Assembly (NCBI RefSeq): GCF_024055715.1
Contig: NZ_JAMXMV010000012.1
Span: forward strand, 1-64,000
DNA: 64,000 nt
Origin: Actinoallomurus soli
Lineage (GTDB): Bacteria; Actinomycetota; Actinomycetes; Streptosporangiales; Streptosporangiaceae
Direction: 5' to 3'
The position numbers and the translations under genes are program-made. The notes beneath the pieces are model-generated. The model saw only the letters and a program-made list of their open reading frames with translations, ran no database searches and was not told where the DNA came from. Shown in pieces: positions 25,094-33,729 of this stretch. Position 1 is the stretch's first letter, and each line of letters starts with the position of its first letter.

Positions 25094-25695
25094 TCTGGCT
25101 CGGTGTGCTGCTCGGCGTCGGCGCGGCCCTGTCCGTGGGCCCCATCTTCGTCACCATCCTGAACGAGGCCGCCATGCGCGGCTTCGGCGCCGCGTTCCGC
25201 GTGATCCTCGGCTCCGCGACCGCCGACATCGCACTCCTCCTGCCCGCACTGGCGTTCGCCTGGGTCATCGCGGCCGTCGCCCGGGCGGCGTTCTGGGTGG
25301 GACTGGCCGGCGCGGTGTTCTTCCTCTGGCTGGCCGTCGGCGCCGTACGGGACGCCATACGCCTGTGGCGCGCGGAGACGGTCCCGGCCGCTGAGGGATG
25401 GGCGTTCTGGAAGGGCGTGGTCGGGAACCTCGCCAACCCGCTGACGTGGACCTTCTGGCTGGCCACCGGCACGCCCGCCATGCTCCGCGCCGAGCACCTC
25501 GCCGGCCCGGCCGGCCTGGTGGCCTTCACCGTGACCTGGTTCGTGGTGGCGTCCGGCCTGGAGGCGGTCATCGCCCTGGCGGTGGCCCGCTCGGGCCGCC
25601 GCATCGGCCACCGCGGACAGGGCGCCTTCACCGCCCTGTCCGGCGTCGTCTTCGTGGCCCTGGCGGGGTTGATGCTGATCCGCTCCGCGTGCTGA
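25081..25695 (+). CDS. LysE-family amino-acid exporter
   Basis: The 204-residue membrane protein has six hydrophobic segments and the LysE/RhtB signature near the start (LGVGAALSVGPIFVTILNEA), plus GNLANPLTWTFWLATG in the fourth segment. The family exports basic or other amino acids using the proton gradient; the substrate is not predictable. The ATG at 25081 has GAGG nine bases upstream and lies within the leader peptide frame described above. It converges with the PHP gene. Confidence 0.9.
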   Translation: MGEVIWLGVLLGVGAALSVGPIFVTILNEAAMRGFGAAFRVILGSATADIALLLPALAFAWVIAAVARAAFWVGLAGAVFFLWLAVGAVRDAIRLWRAETVPAAEGWAFWKGVVGNLANPLTWTFWLATGTPAMLRAEHLAGPAGLVAFTVTWFVVASGLEAVIALAVARSGRRIGHRGQGAFTALSGVVFVALAGLMLIRSAC

Positions 25696-25738
25696 TCCCC
25701 GACGTCCACTGCCCCCTATGCGCAGCGACCGCCAGTGA

Positions 25739-26590
25739 TCAGGCTTCTGCGCCGGTGGCCTGGGACAAAAGCGCCTCGTAGGCCTCCGGAGTCGTGGTCT
25801 CGGCGCCGAGGCGGTGGCCGGTGAGGGCACCGTGGTCGTCGCTCGCGCCGGTCGTGAACAGGCCCAGGTCCGCCGCCAGCCCGCGCAGGCGGGCGCGGTC
25901 CGCCGCGGGGTGGTCCGGGTGGTCGGCCTCGACGCCGGCGAGGCCGGCGCGGGCGAGCAGCGCGATCTCCTCGTCGGTGAACACAAAGCCGCCCCGGGCC
26001 GCGCGGGGGTGCGCCAGCACGGGCACGCCGCCGGCCGCGCGGACCATCCGCACCGCGACGACGGCGTCCAGGGCGTAGCGGTCGACGTACGCGCGGCCGC
26101 CCGTGCCGATCCACTCCTGCGTGAACGCCTCCTCCACGCTCGGCACCACGCCGGCCTCGACCATGGCGCGGGCGATGTGCGGCCGGCCGGGGACCGAGTT
26201 CCCGGTGATCCGCCGGACCATCTCCCAGGTGACGGGCGTGCCGAGCCGGCCGAGGCGCTCGACCATGCCGCGCGCCCGGTGGGCGCGGTCGTCGCGGATG
26301 CGCCGGCGCTCGGCCGCCAGCTCGGGCTCGTCCGGGTCGAACAGATAGGCCAGCAGGTGGAGGCTGCGCCCGCCGAGGCGGCAGGACAGCTCCATGCCGC
26401 GAATGAGGGTCATGCCGGGCGGCAGCGCGCGTACGGCCTCGGGGTGGCCGGCGACGGTGTCGTGGTCGGTGAGGGCCAGGACGTCGACCCCCGCGGCGTG
26501 GGCGCGGCGGACGACGTCCGCAGGCGGCTGGGTGCCGTCCGAGGCGGAGCTGTGGGAGTGCAGGTCGATGCGCACGGTCCGATCATGCAC
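25739..26590 (-). CDS. PHP-domain phosphoesterase (YciV/RNase AM-like)
   Basis: The 283-residue protein has metal-binding PHP motifs: IDLHSHSSASDG at the N-terminus, LALTDHDT, the Glu of GMELSC, LAHPRAA, and GASDDHG near the end. Relatives hydrolyse 3',5'-bisphosphonucleotides or trim RNA 5' ends. Start GTG at 26590 overlaps the preceding gene by 8 bp; a second GTG at 26575 is possible. The overlap makes an operon with the DUF6758 gene. Confidence 0.9.
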   Translation of the reverse strand: MHDRTVRIDLHSHSSASDGTQPPADVVRRAHAAGVDVLALTDHDTVAGHPEAVRALPPGMTLIRGMELSCRLGGRSLHLLAYLFDPDEPELAAERRRIRDDRAHRARGMVERLGRLGTPVTWEMVRRITGNSVPGRPHIARAMVEAGVVPSVEEAFTQEWIGTGGRAYVDRYALDAVVAVRMVRAAGGVPVLAHPRAARGGFVFTDEEIALLARAGLAGVEADHPDHPAADRARLRGLAADLGLFTTGASDDHGALTGHRLGAETTTPEAYEALLSQATGAEA

Positions 26591-27209
26591 CCAGCCGGGG
26601 GGACGCCGCCCCGTACGGCAGGTCGAGGTCGACCTCGCGCAGGTCGCTGAGGCGCAGATCCTCCAGCATCAGCGCGCCGGCCGGGGCGGGCCAGAGGACG
26701 GCCCACAGCCAGTTGCCGAGCGCCTCGCCGGCGAACGCCGCCGTGTCGGCGCCGGGCACGGCCCACAGCGGCAGGGGATGCCCGTCGATGTGCACCTTGG
26801 CGGCGGGCGTCGAGGTCCCGAATCCGTGTCCGGGGTCGGGGCCGGGCAGCCCGGCGTACGACGCCCCGAGGCCGATGCCGGGCTCCTCGGCGACGAGGAC
26901 GAGGTCGGCGGGGCCGCCGACCGGCGACGGGCCGGACAGCGCGACCGCGACGGCCCGGCCTCCGCTGCGGTCGTCGCCGACGTCGGCGAAGCCGGTGACG
27001 AGCCAGCCGAGCGGCAGGGGCCACAGGACCCAGACCGGGACCCGGGCCTGGTCGCGGACGACCTGGAGTCCCTCCGGGCAGGGCCGCCGGGGCGGGCGCA
27101 TGGGGCAGACCTCGCCATGCACCGCGCAGGTCCAGGCGCTGGACCAGGCGTTCGGCGGGGTCACCGGCCCGCGGCACCGCGGGCAGATGGGCGCGGCCTT
27201 CATGCTCAT
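26583..27209 (-). CDS. DUF6758-like hypothetical protein with zinc-ribbon start
   Basis: This 208-residue protein opens with a zinc-ribbon-like CPRC...C..HGEVCP cluster. A Trp/Pro-rich body follows (VWVLWPLPLGWLVTGFAD, EALGNWLWAVLWPAP). It resembles an actinobacterial family found beside PHP phosphoesterases; function unknown. ATGs at 27209 and 27203 are both possible; GGAGCGGGAG favours 27209. Overlap with the PHP start indicates coupling. Confidence 0.8.
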   Translation of the reverse strand: MSMKAAPICPRCRGPVTPPNAWSSAWTCAVHGEVCPMRPPRRPCPEGLQVVRDQARVPVWVLWPLPLGWLVTGFADVGDDRSGGRAVAVALSGPSPVGGPADLVLVAEEPGIGLGASYAGLPGPDPGHGFGTSTPAAKVHIDGHPLPLWAVPGADTAAFAGEALGNWLWAVLWPAPAGALMLEDLRLSDLREVDLDLPYGAASPRLGA

Positions 27210-27262
27210 TCACGCTCCCGCTCCGAGAGGGGCCGGTCACGGTTCCGGATGTCCTAAAAAGA

Positions 27263-28201
27263 CTATTCGGGAGGCTTGAACTCCTTCGTACGCCGCAGGC
27301 CCGCGGCCCTGCCCTTGGCCGCGATCACCAGGGCCATCTTCCGGGACGCCTCGTCGATCATCTCGTCGCCGAGCATCGCCGCACCCCGCCCCTGGACCCG
27401 GGTCGCGTGATCGTACGCGTCGAGGATCAGTTCGGCGTGGTCGTAGTCGTCCTGGGACGGGGAGAACACCTCGTTGCAGGCCTCGACCTGGGCGGGATGC
27501 AGCACCCACTTGCCGTCGAAACCGAGCGCGGCGCTGCGCCGCGCGGCCCGCGTGAAGGCATCCACGTCACGGACGTTGAAGTACGGCCCGTCGATGGCCT
27601 GCAGGTCACGCGCCCGGGCGGCGATGAGGATGCGCATCAGGACGTGGTGGTACGCGTCGCCCTCGGTGTAGCCGGGCGGCTGCTCGCCAACGACCAGCGT
27701 CTTCATGTTGAGCGAGGCCATGAGGTCGCCCGGCCCGAAGATCAGCGCCTCCAGGCGGGGGGACGCGGCGGCGATCTCGTCGATGCGGGTGAGCCCCCGC
27801 GCGTCCTCGATCTGCGCCTCGATCCCGATCCGGCCGACCGGCAGGCCGGTCGCGCGCTCGATCTGGGTCAGCAGCACGTCCAGCCAGACGACGTCGCCGG
27901 GCGCGGTGACCTTCGGCAGCATCAGGCAGTCGAGGTCCGCCCCCGCGCCCTCCACCACCTCGACCACGTCGCGGTAGGCGAACCCGGTCGTCGCGTCGTT
28001 GATCCGGACGACGCGGACCTTGTCCTCCCAGCCGCCGTCGCGGAGCGCGGCCACGGCGTTCGCGCGGGCCTCCGCCTTGGCCGACGGCGCGACGGCGTCC
28101 TCCAGGTCGAGGAAGAACTCATCGACCGGCAGCCCCCGCGCCTTCTCGATGAACCGCGGATTGCTGGCGGGTACGGCGAGGGTGCTCCGTCGGGCGCGCA
28201 T
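27263..28201 (-). CDS. CoA ester lyase (HpcH/HpaI, malyl-CoA/citramalyl-CoA lyase-like)
   Basis: The 312-residue TIM-barrel enzyme of the citrate lyase beta-subunit/malyl-CoA lyase family has RSTLAVPASNPRFIEKA, FFLDLEDAV (metal Asp/Glu), GIEAQIEDARG, FGPGDLMAS and DGKWVLHPAQV. It would cleave or form (methyl)malyl-CoA-type esters, for example in ethylmalonyl-CoA-type acetate assimilation; the exact substrate is open. Two ATGs exist (28207 and 28201); GGGAG sits seven bases before 28201, which I prefer. Confidence 0.9.
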   Translation of the reverse strand: MRARRSTLAVPASNPRFIEKARGLPVDEFFLDLEDAVAPSAKAEARANAVAALRDGGWEDKVRVVRINDATTGFAYRDVVEVVEGAGADLDCLMLPKVTAPGDVVWLDVLLTQIERATGLPVGRIGIEAQIEDARGLTRIDEIAAASPRLEALIFGPGDLMASLNMKTLVVGEQPPGYTEGDAYHHVLMRILIAARARDLQAIDGPYFNVRDVDAFTRAARRSAALGFDGKWVLHPAQVEACNEVFSPSQDDYDHAELILDAYDHATRVQGRGAAMLGDEMIDEASRKMALVIAAKGRAAGLRRTKEFKPPE

Positions 28202-28414
28202 GGGCATGCTCCCGGATGTTATCGGCCCGCCGCTCGCCGGCCCGGGGGCTCACCCCGTTCCCGCTCGCCCGGCCCGGCTCCGCGGCGGCGCGCTCCGCCA
28301 CCGCGCCGGAGAGCGCCTTACCAGACCTCTCGCGGGCCGTCAGAAAGGCGGGGGGCCCACCGGTTTCACCGGTAGGACACCCTGCCGCCACGGCGTTGAC
28401 GCCGGTCACGGGTT

Positions 28415-28456
28415 TTCTCCATCCCGCCCCCACCTTCCGGGGAGCGGGATGGAGAA
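28415..28456 (+). promoter_or_regulatory. 13-bp leader hairpin enclosing the PhoX-like gene's ribosome site
   Basis: A perfect 13-bp inverted repeat (28415-28427 with 28444-28456, 16-base loop) ends in GGAGAA, which is the start of the GGAGAAGGA ribosome site before the ATG at 28462. The upstream gene runs the other way, so this is not its terminator. Regulation of translation initiation is the simplest reading. Confidence 0.55.
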
Positions 28457-28461
28457 GGACG

Positions 28462-30084
28462 ATGAAGCACAACGCAAGGCGCGTGGTCACGACCGGGGCG
28501 GTCCTCAGCGCCCTCGTGGCGCTCGGTGCGGGCGCGGCGGACGCCTCGGGGGGCGTGGACCGCTGGGGGTCGGTGCCCGCCATCACCAAGGGGACCGGGG
28601 TCACGGCGCCGAACGCGCTCTCGCCGGGACTGGCGGAGCGCGCCGTGGCGCAGGGCTCGAACCGGCTGGAGAACCCCGCCGGGGACGCGGCGTACTACGG
28701 CTATCACGCGGACGGCCCGCTGCTGCCGCAGCCCGGCGCCACGCAGTCCTCCGGCCACAACGTGGAGGCCACCAAGTCCGAACCTGACAAGAACACCTAC
28801 CTGCGGCTCCGCGGCCTGCACGGCGCCGACCCGAAGTACGACTACGGCACGCACTTCCTGTTCCAGGGCCACGAGCACGGCCCCGGCTACATCACCCGGA
28901 TCAACCTGGACGCGGACGCCGCGCACCGCGTGACGCTGCTGGCCACGAAGACCACCGACGGCGCGGAGCTGCCCGCCTTCGACGGGTCGACGTGGAACCC
29001 GTTCGCCAAGAAGCTGCTGCTGACCGCCGAGGACAGCGCGAACGGCGGCGTCTGGCAGAGCGACCCCGACGTCGGCGCCAAGGTCCAGGACATCTCCAAC
29101 GTCCTCGGGCGGGGCGCGTACGAGGGCATCCAGGCCGACTCGGCGGGGAACCTGTGGATCGTCGAGGACGCCGGCGGCGCGGTCCCCTCGGGGACCTCCG
29201 CCCGGCTGCCCAACAGCTTCGTCTACCGCTTCGTGCCCAAGGACAAGGGCGACCTGACCAAGGGCGGCACGCTGCAGGCCCTCCAGGTGATCTCCCGGCG
29301 CACCGGGCAGCCGATCGGCTTCACGCCCATGGACGCGACGCATCCGACCGGCGCGGTCTTCTCCGACGACACCAAGGACCTGCACACGTACGGGACCGTC
29401 TTCGAGACGCGCTGGGTGACGCTCCACCAGGGAGACGCCTCGAGCACGCCGTTCGACGCGAACGCCCTGGCCAAGGCGGCGAAGGCGACACCGTTCAAGC
29501 GGCCGGAGAACGGCGTGTTCCGCCCGGGCGCCGACTTCCGCGAGTTCTTCTTCACCGAGACCGGTGACACGAACGCGACGAGCAAGGCCAACGGCGCGTA
29601 CGGCGGCTGGGGCGAGATCTATCGGCTCACCCAGACCGACCCGGCCGCCGACCAGGGCAAGCTGACGATCTTCTACAACGGCGACCAGGAGCACACCGGC
29701 CTGGACAACATCGCGTTCGTCGACCGGGACCACGTGGCGGCGGTCGAGGACGCCGGTGACACGTTGCACTCCCAGCGCGGGGCGTTCGACTCGGCGTACC
29801 TCTTCGACCTGAACGCCGACTACGCGAAGGGCAGGCAGCCCGTACGGTTCCTGGCGGAGGGCCGCGACCCGTCGGCGACGATCGACTCGGCCTGGTCGGC
29901 CCTGGGCAACGGCTTCCAGAACGACGGCGACAACGAGATCACCGGGATCCACGTCTCCGACGGCGACCCGACCGTCGCCGGGCTCCTCGGAGAGAAGAGG
30001 CCCCGGCCGTTCCACGGCGACTGGCGGATCTTCTGGACCCAGCAGCACGGCGACAACACCACCTGGGAGATCACTCAGGACTGA
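28462..30084 (+). CDS. Secreted PhoX-like (DUF839) protein
   Basis: The 540-residue exported protein has a basic N-region and hydrophobic signal (MKHNARRVVTTGAVLSALVA) with a likely cut after ADA near residue 27. The body shows the beta-propeller pattern of PhoX/DUF839 proteins: GAYEGIQADSAGNLWIVEDAGG, TFYNG-like YNGDQEHTGLDNIAF and an acidic DGDNEITGIHVSDGDP end. PhoX enzymes are Ca/Fe alkaline phosphatases, but no assay-grade motif set is certain here. There is no RR twin-arginine consensus beyond RR at residues 6-7. The leader holds a hairpin over the ribosome site. Confidence 0.8.
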   Translation: MKHNARRVVTTGAVLSALVALGAGAADASGGVDRWGSVPAITKGTGVTAPNALSPGLAERAVAQGSNRLENPAGDAAYYGYHADGPLLPQPGATQSSGHNVEATKSEPDKNTYLRLRGLHGADPKYDYGTHFLFQGHEHGPGYITRINLDADAAHRVTLLATKTTDGAELPAFDGSTWNPFAKKLLLTAEDSANGGVWQSDPDVGAKVQDISNVLGRGAYEGIQADSAGNLWIVEDAGGAVPSGTSARLPNSFVYRFVPKDKGDLTKGGTLQALQVISRRTGQPIGFTPMDATHPTGAVFSDDTKDLHTYGTVFETRWVTLHQGDASSTPFDANALAKAAKATPFKRPENGVFRPGADFREFFFTETGDTNATSKANGAYGGWGEIYRLTQTDPAADQGKLTIFYNGDQEHTGLDNIAFVDRDHVAAVEDAGDTLHSQRGAFDSAYLFDLNADYAKGRQPVRFLAEGRDPSATIDSAWSALGNGFQNDGDNEITGIHVSDGDPTVAGLLGEKRPRPFHGDWRIFWTQQHGDNTTWEITQD

Positions 30085-30162
30085 TCCGCGGCGGTCCCAG
30101 GGGCGCGGGGCCCGCCGGCGGCGGGTCCCGCGCGGCACGTCCGCCATGAAATCGTGGGGTTC

Positions 30163-30675
30163 ATGACCGATCCAACCACCGCGCTCGTCGAAGAGGCCAC
30201 CCGGCGGTCGGGGCTGATCTGGCTCGCCCTGCCCGACCTCGCCCAGCCTCGCGCCGCCTGGCACCTCTGGCACGACGGGGCGGCGTACGTCGTGACCGGC
30301 GGCATCGAGCAGCCGCTGCCGGGGCTGCCGGAGGCCGAGCGCGTCACCGTCACCGTCCGCAGCAAGGACAAGGGCGGCCGCATCGTCTCCTGGGTCGCCG
30401 CGGTCAGCGAGGCCAAGCCGCACTCGGAGGAGTGGGAGGCGGTGGTCCCGCTGCTGGCGAAGGAGCGCCTGAACGCCCCGGACGGCGAGGCGCAGACCGA
30501 GCGCTGGGCGAACGAGGCGTACGTCATGCGGCTGACGCCGACCGGCGAGGTCACCGAGGCGCCCGGGGAGATGCCCGCCGACTACGCCGCCGTACGCCCG
30601 GTGCCCAGCCCCGCGACCTCCGTGGGCAGGCCGCCGTTCATGGTCGGCGGCCGCCGCCGCCCCTCCGACCGCTGA
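30163..30675 (+). CDS. Conserved hypothetical protein
   Basis: This 170-residue soluble protein has Trp-rich N-terminal strands (SGLIWLALPDL, AAWHLWHDGAAYVVTGG) and a mid segment VTVTVRSKDKGGRIVSWVA. The tail is disordered and basic. The arrangement recalls FMN-binding split-barrel folds, but no family motif is firm. The ATG at 30163 is used; an upstream in-frame GTG (30154) gives MGF before it. No clear Shine-Dalgarno. Confidence 0.7.
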   Translation: MTDPTTALVEEATRRSGLIWLALPDLAQPRAAWHLWHDGAAYVVTGGIEQPLPGLPEAERVTVTVRSKDKGGRIVSWVAAVSEAKPHSEEWEAVVPLLAKERLNAPDGEAQTERWANEAYVMRLTPTGEVTEAPGEMPADYAAVRPVPSPATSVGRPPFMVGGRRRPSDR

Positions 30676-30726
30676 CGGCGTCTCCAGGGCGGGTCCGGCG
30701 ATTCGCGGGGCCGGGCCGGTGGAACG

Positions 30727-31980
30727 TCAGTACCCGGAGCGGGCGATGAACGGCCGCATGGTGTCCTCATCGCCGGTCGCGCCCACCGCCCACATCCCGC
30801 CGCCCGGAATGGGCGACAGCGCCGTGATGGACGCCCGGCCCGGCACGGGGAGCGGCGCGGGCGTCCAGCCGTCGCCGGTCCAGCGCCGCGCATAGGCCTC
30901 GTACTCGGTGTCCAGCGGCGACCAGGTGTCGCCGGCCGCCAGGACCGTACGACCGTCGGCCGCGATGTCGAACAGGTCGCCGCGTTCCTCCGGCGCGTGG
31001 GTGTCGGCCCACGCGGCGCCGTTCCAGTGCAGGACCAGCGGACGGCGGATGTCGTTCCCGTCCGGGACGCGCTGGCCTACGACGGCGAGCCACACGTCGT
31101 CGCCGGCGACCGCACGGACACGGACCACGTGCTTGCGCCACATGGTGTTCGCGGGCTCGGCGAACCGTTTCCAGCCATGGCCGTTCCAGTGCAGGAGCAG
31201 GAGCCGCTCGGCGTGGGTCTCGTAGCCGGTGGAGTCCGTGCCCGCGACCCAGACGTCCTGGGATCCACGCGCGTCGAGGCCACCGATGTCGTACTCGTCG
31301 CCGAGCGGGGGAAGCGGGACGAGCCGCCACCGTGAGCCGTCCCAGTGCTGGACGAAGCCGTGAGTATTCCCCGTCGTGCCGTCCCACGCCGATCCGGACA
31401 GCCAGACGTCGTCCGCGCCGACGGCCTTGATGCCGGTGAAGGAGGAGCCGTCCGTGCCGGGGATCGCGACGGGCGACGTCGGTGCCCAGGTCCGGCCGTC
31501 CCAGTGCAGCACGCCGCAGTCCCCCGTCGCCCACACGTTCGCCGGCCCCGACGCGCTGACCGAGGTGAGGCGACCCAGGTCGGGGACCGGCGCCTGGCTC
31601 CATCCCGCGCCGTCCCAGTGCAGGGCCAGCGAAGGAAGACCGTGGTCATCGCAGTGGTCCGTCTGAAGGACGGCCCGCGTCCGGCCGGTGACGGCGGACG
31701 GCTTCGTCGCCTCGGCGGGGGCCGCCTTGCCGGTGACGGTGAAACCCACGGCCCACGCGTCGTCACGGTTCACCGCCGTGACACCGACCAGGTTGGCCCG
31801 GCCCTGGACCGGTACGTCGTCGAGCCGCCATTGCGGTGCGGTCGTCGCCTCGGCCGCCGGGGACGCGGCCTCGGCCGCCGTGGCGTCTCTCAGCGGGTCG
31901 CCCGACGCGACCGGTACGACCGCCGTCAGCGCGGCCGCCACGATCGCCATGACGCCCACGGCGTTCCGTCGAATGGACAT
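30727..31980 (-). CDS. Secreted six-bladed beta-propeller-like protein
   Basis: The 417-residue protein has a signal peptide (MSIRRNAVGVMAIVAAALTAVV, cut near residue 26) and about six repeats ending in a HW[DN]G-x-x-W core: LHWDGAGW, LHWDGRTW, QHWDGSRW, LHWNGHGW, LHWNGAAW and RWTGDGW. Between them lie D-W/V-W-A-G strands (DAWAVG, NVWATG, DVWLSG, DVWVAG, MWAVG). This is typical of secreted propellers; ligand unknown. The gene is downstream of an ECF sigma pair on the same strand, 43 bp past the CU044_5270 stop. AGAGAGGA precedes the ATG. Confidence 0.78.
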   Translation of the reverse strand: MSIRRNAVGVMAIVAAALTAVVPVASGDPLRDATAAEAASPAAEATTAPQWRLDDVPVQGRANLVGVTAVNRDDAWAVGFTVTGKAAPAEATKPSAVTGRTRAVLQTDHCDDHGLPSLALHWDGAGWSQAPVPDLGRLTSVSASGPANVWATGDCGVLHWDGRTWAPTSPVAIPGTDGSSFTGIKAVGADDVWLSGSAWDGTTGNTHGFVQHWDGSRWRLVPLPPLGDEYDIGGLDARGSQDVWVAGTDSTGYETHAERLLLLHWNGHGWKRFAEPANTMWRKHVVRVRAVAGDDVWLAVVGQRVPDGNDIRRPLVLHWNGAAWADTHAPEERGDLFDIAADGRTVLAAGDTWSPLDTEYEAYARRWTGDGWTPAPLPVPGRASITALSPIPGGGMWAVGATGDEDTMRPFIARSGY

Positions 31981-32023
31981 GCGGATTCCTCTCTCCAGGT
32001 GGTCGGTCTGTGCTCGCGACCCG

Positions 32024-33007
32024 CTACCGGCTTCCCGGCCGGTCGACGAGCTTCACGACAGGGCGGAGCCGTGAGCTCACCAGGGCTCCGGCCGGCGGAA
32101 CGCGGTAGTTCGCCGGATCACCGGCCCACGCGTCCCAGGCCCTGCGCTTGGCCGCGGACAGTCCCGCCGGCGGTTGCGGGCGCTTCATCTGGACGCCGTC
32201 GCTCAGCGTCCGCCCGCCCAGGTACCGATAGGTCCGCGGATCGAAGAGGATCTCCTCCGTGTGAGGCAGGGAGAGCCCGACCGCGGGCTCCCCGACGGCG
32301 TCCGGGGCCCTGTCGACGCGGACGCCGGGCAGTGTGGCCAGCGCCCGGTACAGAGCGGACTGCACCTTCGGGGGCGCTCCCAGCGGGGAGTCCCACAGCA
32401 GTTCGGCGGCGCCCGCGAACGCCCGCTCGTCGGCCGAGGCGGCGCCGTCCGGGGCCAGGTCCGGCTGATCGCGCAGCGCGGCCAGCATCTTCCGGGGCTC
32501 GGTCGGCAGCCCGGCGAGCCGGCGCCACGCGCCCAACGGCGTGGAGAGCGGCGGTTCGGAGGTCGTCGGGCCGCTGACGACGATCCGTCCCCCGATCCGG
32601 CTCGCGTCCTGCCGACCGTCGAGCCGTTGCCAGCCCTCGCCGCGATAGACCGGGTCCTTCCGCTTGGGGTCGTAGCCGGCGAACCGGTAGTAGACCCACT
32701 GGCCCGGCCGGGGGGTCAGCGCCGGCTCTCGCTCCGCGCTGCGCGCGGCCTGGGAGAGCACCTCCTGCGCGGCGCTCAGGCGGATCGACGGCCGCGCGGC
32801 CGGGTCGCCCGATCCGCCGCTCCCCACGGTCACCACGGCGACGGTGGCCGCCGCCGCGCCCAGGGCGACGCCGGCGGCCCAGAACGGCGCGGCCCGCCGC
32901 GTACGGCGGCGCGTCCCGCGGGCGACCCGTTCGCGGCCGGCGGCGATCACCGACGGCTCGGGCCGGGGCTCGGCGAACATCTGCTTCACGATCTCGATCT
33001 CCTCCAT
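32024..33007 (-). CDS. CU044_5270-family membrane protein, partner of the ECF sigma
   Basis: This 327-residue protein starts with a short cytoplasmic stretch and one transmembrane helix (FWAAGVALGAAAATVAVVTVG, about 42-62). The extracellular domain has the family's WVYYRFAGY, GWQRLDG and LP...L...L pattern. CU044_5270 proteins are usually coded next to an ECF sigma and probably act as or with its anti-sigma factor (inference). The ATG overlaps the sigma stop by one base (TGATG), so translation is coupled. Confidence 0.85.
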   Translation of the reverse strand: MEEIEIVKQMFAEPRPEPSVIAAGRERVARGTRRRTRRAAPFWAAGVALGAAAATVAVVTVGSGGSGDPAARPSIRLSAAQEVLSQAARSAEREPALTPRPGQWVYYRFAGYDPKRKDPVYRGEGWQRLDGRQDASRIGGRIVVSGPTTSEPPLSTPLGAWRRLAGLPTEPRKMLAALRDQPDLAPDGAASADERAFAGAAELLWDSPLGAPPKVQSALYRALATLPGVRVDRAPDAVGEPAVGLSLPHTEEILFDPRTYRYLGGRTLSDGVQMKRPQPPAGLSAAKRRAWDAWAGDPANYRVPPAGALVSSRLRPVVKLVDRPGSR

Positions 33008-33591
33008 CAGTTCTCCTTCGCGGGGTTCACATCGCCGAGGACCCGGCGCAGTTCTCGCCTGGCCCGGTTGAGGCGGGAGCCGACGGTCCCGGTGGGGATG
33101 CCGAGGGCCTCGGCGACCTCCTGGTAGCCGAGTCCGCCCAACGCGGTCAGGAACAGCACGTCCCGGTCGGCCGGGGACAGTTCCCTGATGGCGTTCACCA
33201 GTCGCGGCCCGGCCCGCTGGGCCGCCACCCGGGCGGTGACACGGTCCTCATGGCCGTCGGTCGCCTGCTCGGCGTTCATCCGGGCCAGCGCCTTCAGCCG
33301 GCGGCCCTCACTCCGTCGATGCCGAGACACGATCTTGGTCGCGATCCCGAACAGCCAGGGCTTGAGGGAACCGCGGGCCGGGTCGAACGACGACCTCTTG
33401 CGGAACGCGACCAGGAACACCTCGGCGGTCAGGTCGTCGGCGTGCTCCCGCCCCAGGCGCCCGGCGATGTACCGGTGGACGTCCTCGGCGTACCGGTCGT
33501 ACAGGACGGTGAACCACTCGGGGTCGTCCCGATCGAGAGCAACGGTCTGCTGTTTCACCAGGCATCGGCTTCCTTCGAAGAGTGCGGTCAT
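33007..33591 (-). CDS. ECF RNA polymerase sigma factor
   Basis: The product of about 194 residues has region 2 (VLYDRYAEDVHRYIAGRLG, DDLTAEVFLVAFRKRSSFD) and region 4 (LSPADRDVLFLTALGGLGYQEVAEALGIPTGTVGSRLNRARREL). It pairs with the CU044_5270 membrane protein in an overlapping operon, with the secreted propeller gene beyond as a possible target. An in-frame ATG at 33624 would add 11 residues; the GGCGAG site favours 33591. Confidence 0.9.
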   Translation of the reverse strand: MTALFEGSRCLVKQQTVALDRDDPEWFTVLYDRYAEDVHRYIAGRLGREHADDLTAEVFLVAFRKRSSFDPARGSLKPWLFGIATKIVSRHRRSEGRRLKALARMNAEQATDGHEDRVTARVAAQRAGPRLVNAIRELSPADRDVLFLTALGGLGYQEVAEALGIPTGTVGSRLNRARRELRRVLGDVNPAKEN

Positions 33592-33729
33592 CTGGTACTC
33601 GCCCGCTGCCGTGATCTTCTTCATCAGGGGGCGGCGGACCCCTCCGACCTGCGCGCTTCATCTCCCGGCTCCCCGGGAATAGATCGGCCTTTACCTGGAG
33701 ACAGGGCGCGTATGGATAGCCTTCCAACC

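Noticed and set aside
28216-28461. N-terminal extension of the PhoX-like protein to 28216
   Set aside because: The extension lacks a ribosome site and would bury the clear signal peptide that begins at 28462.
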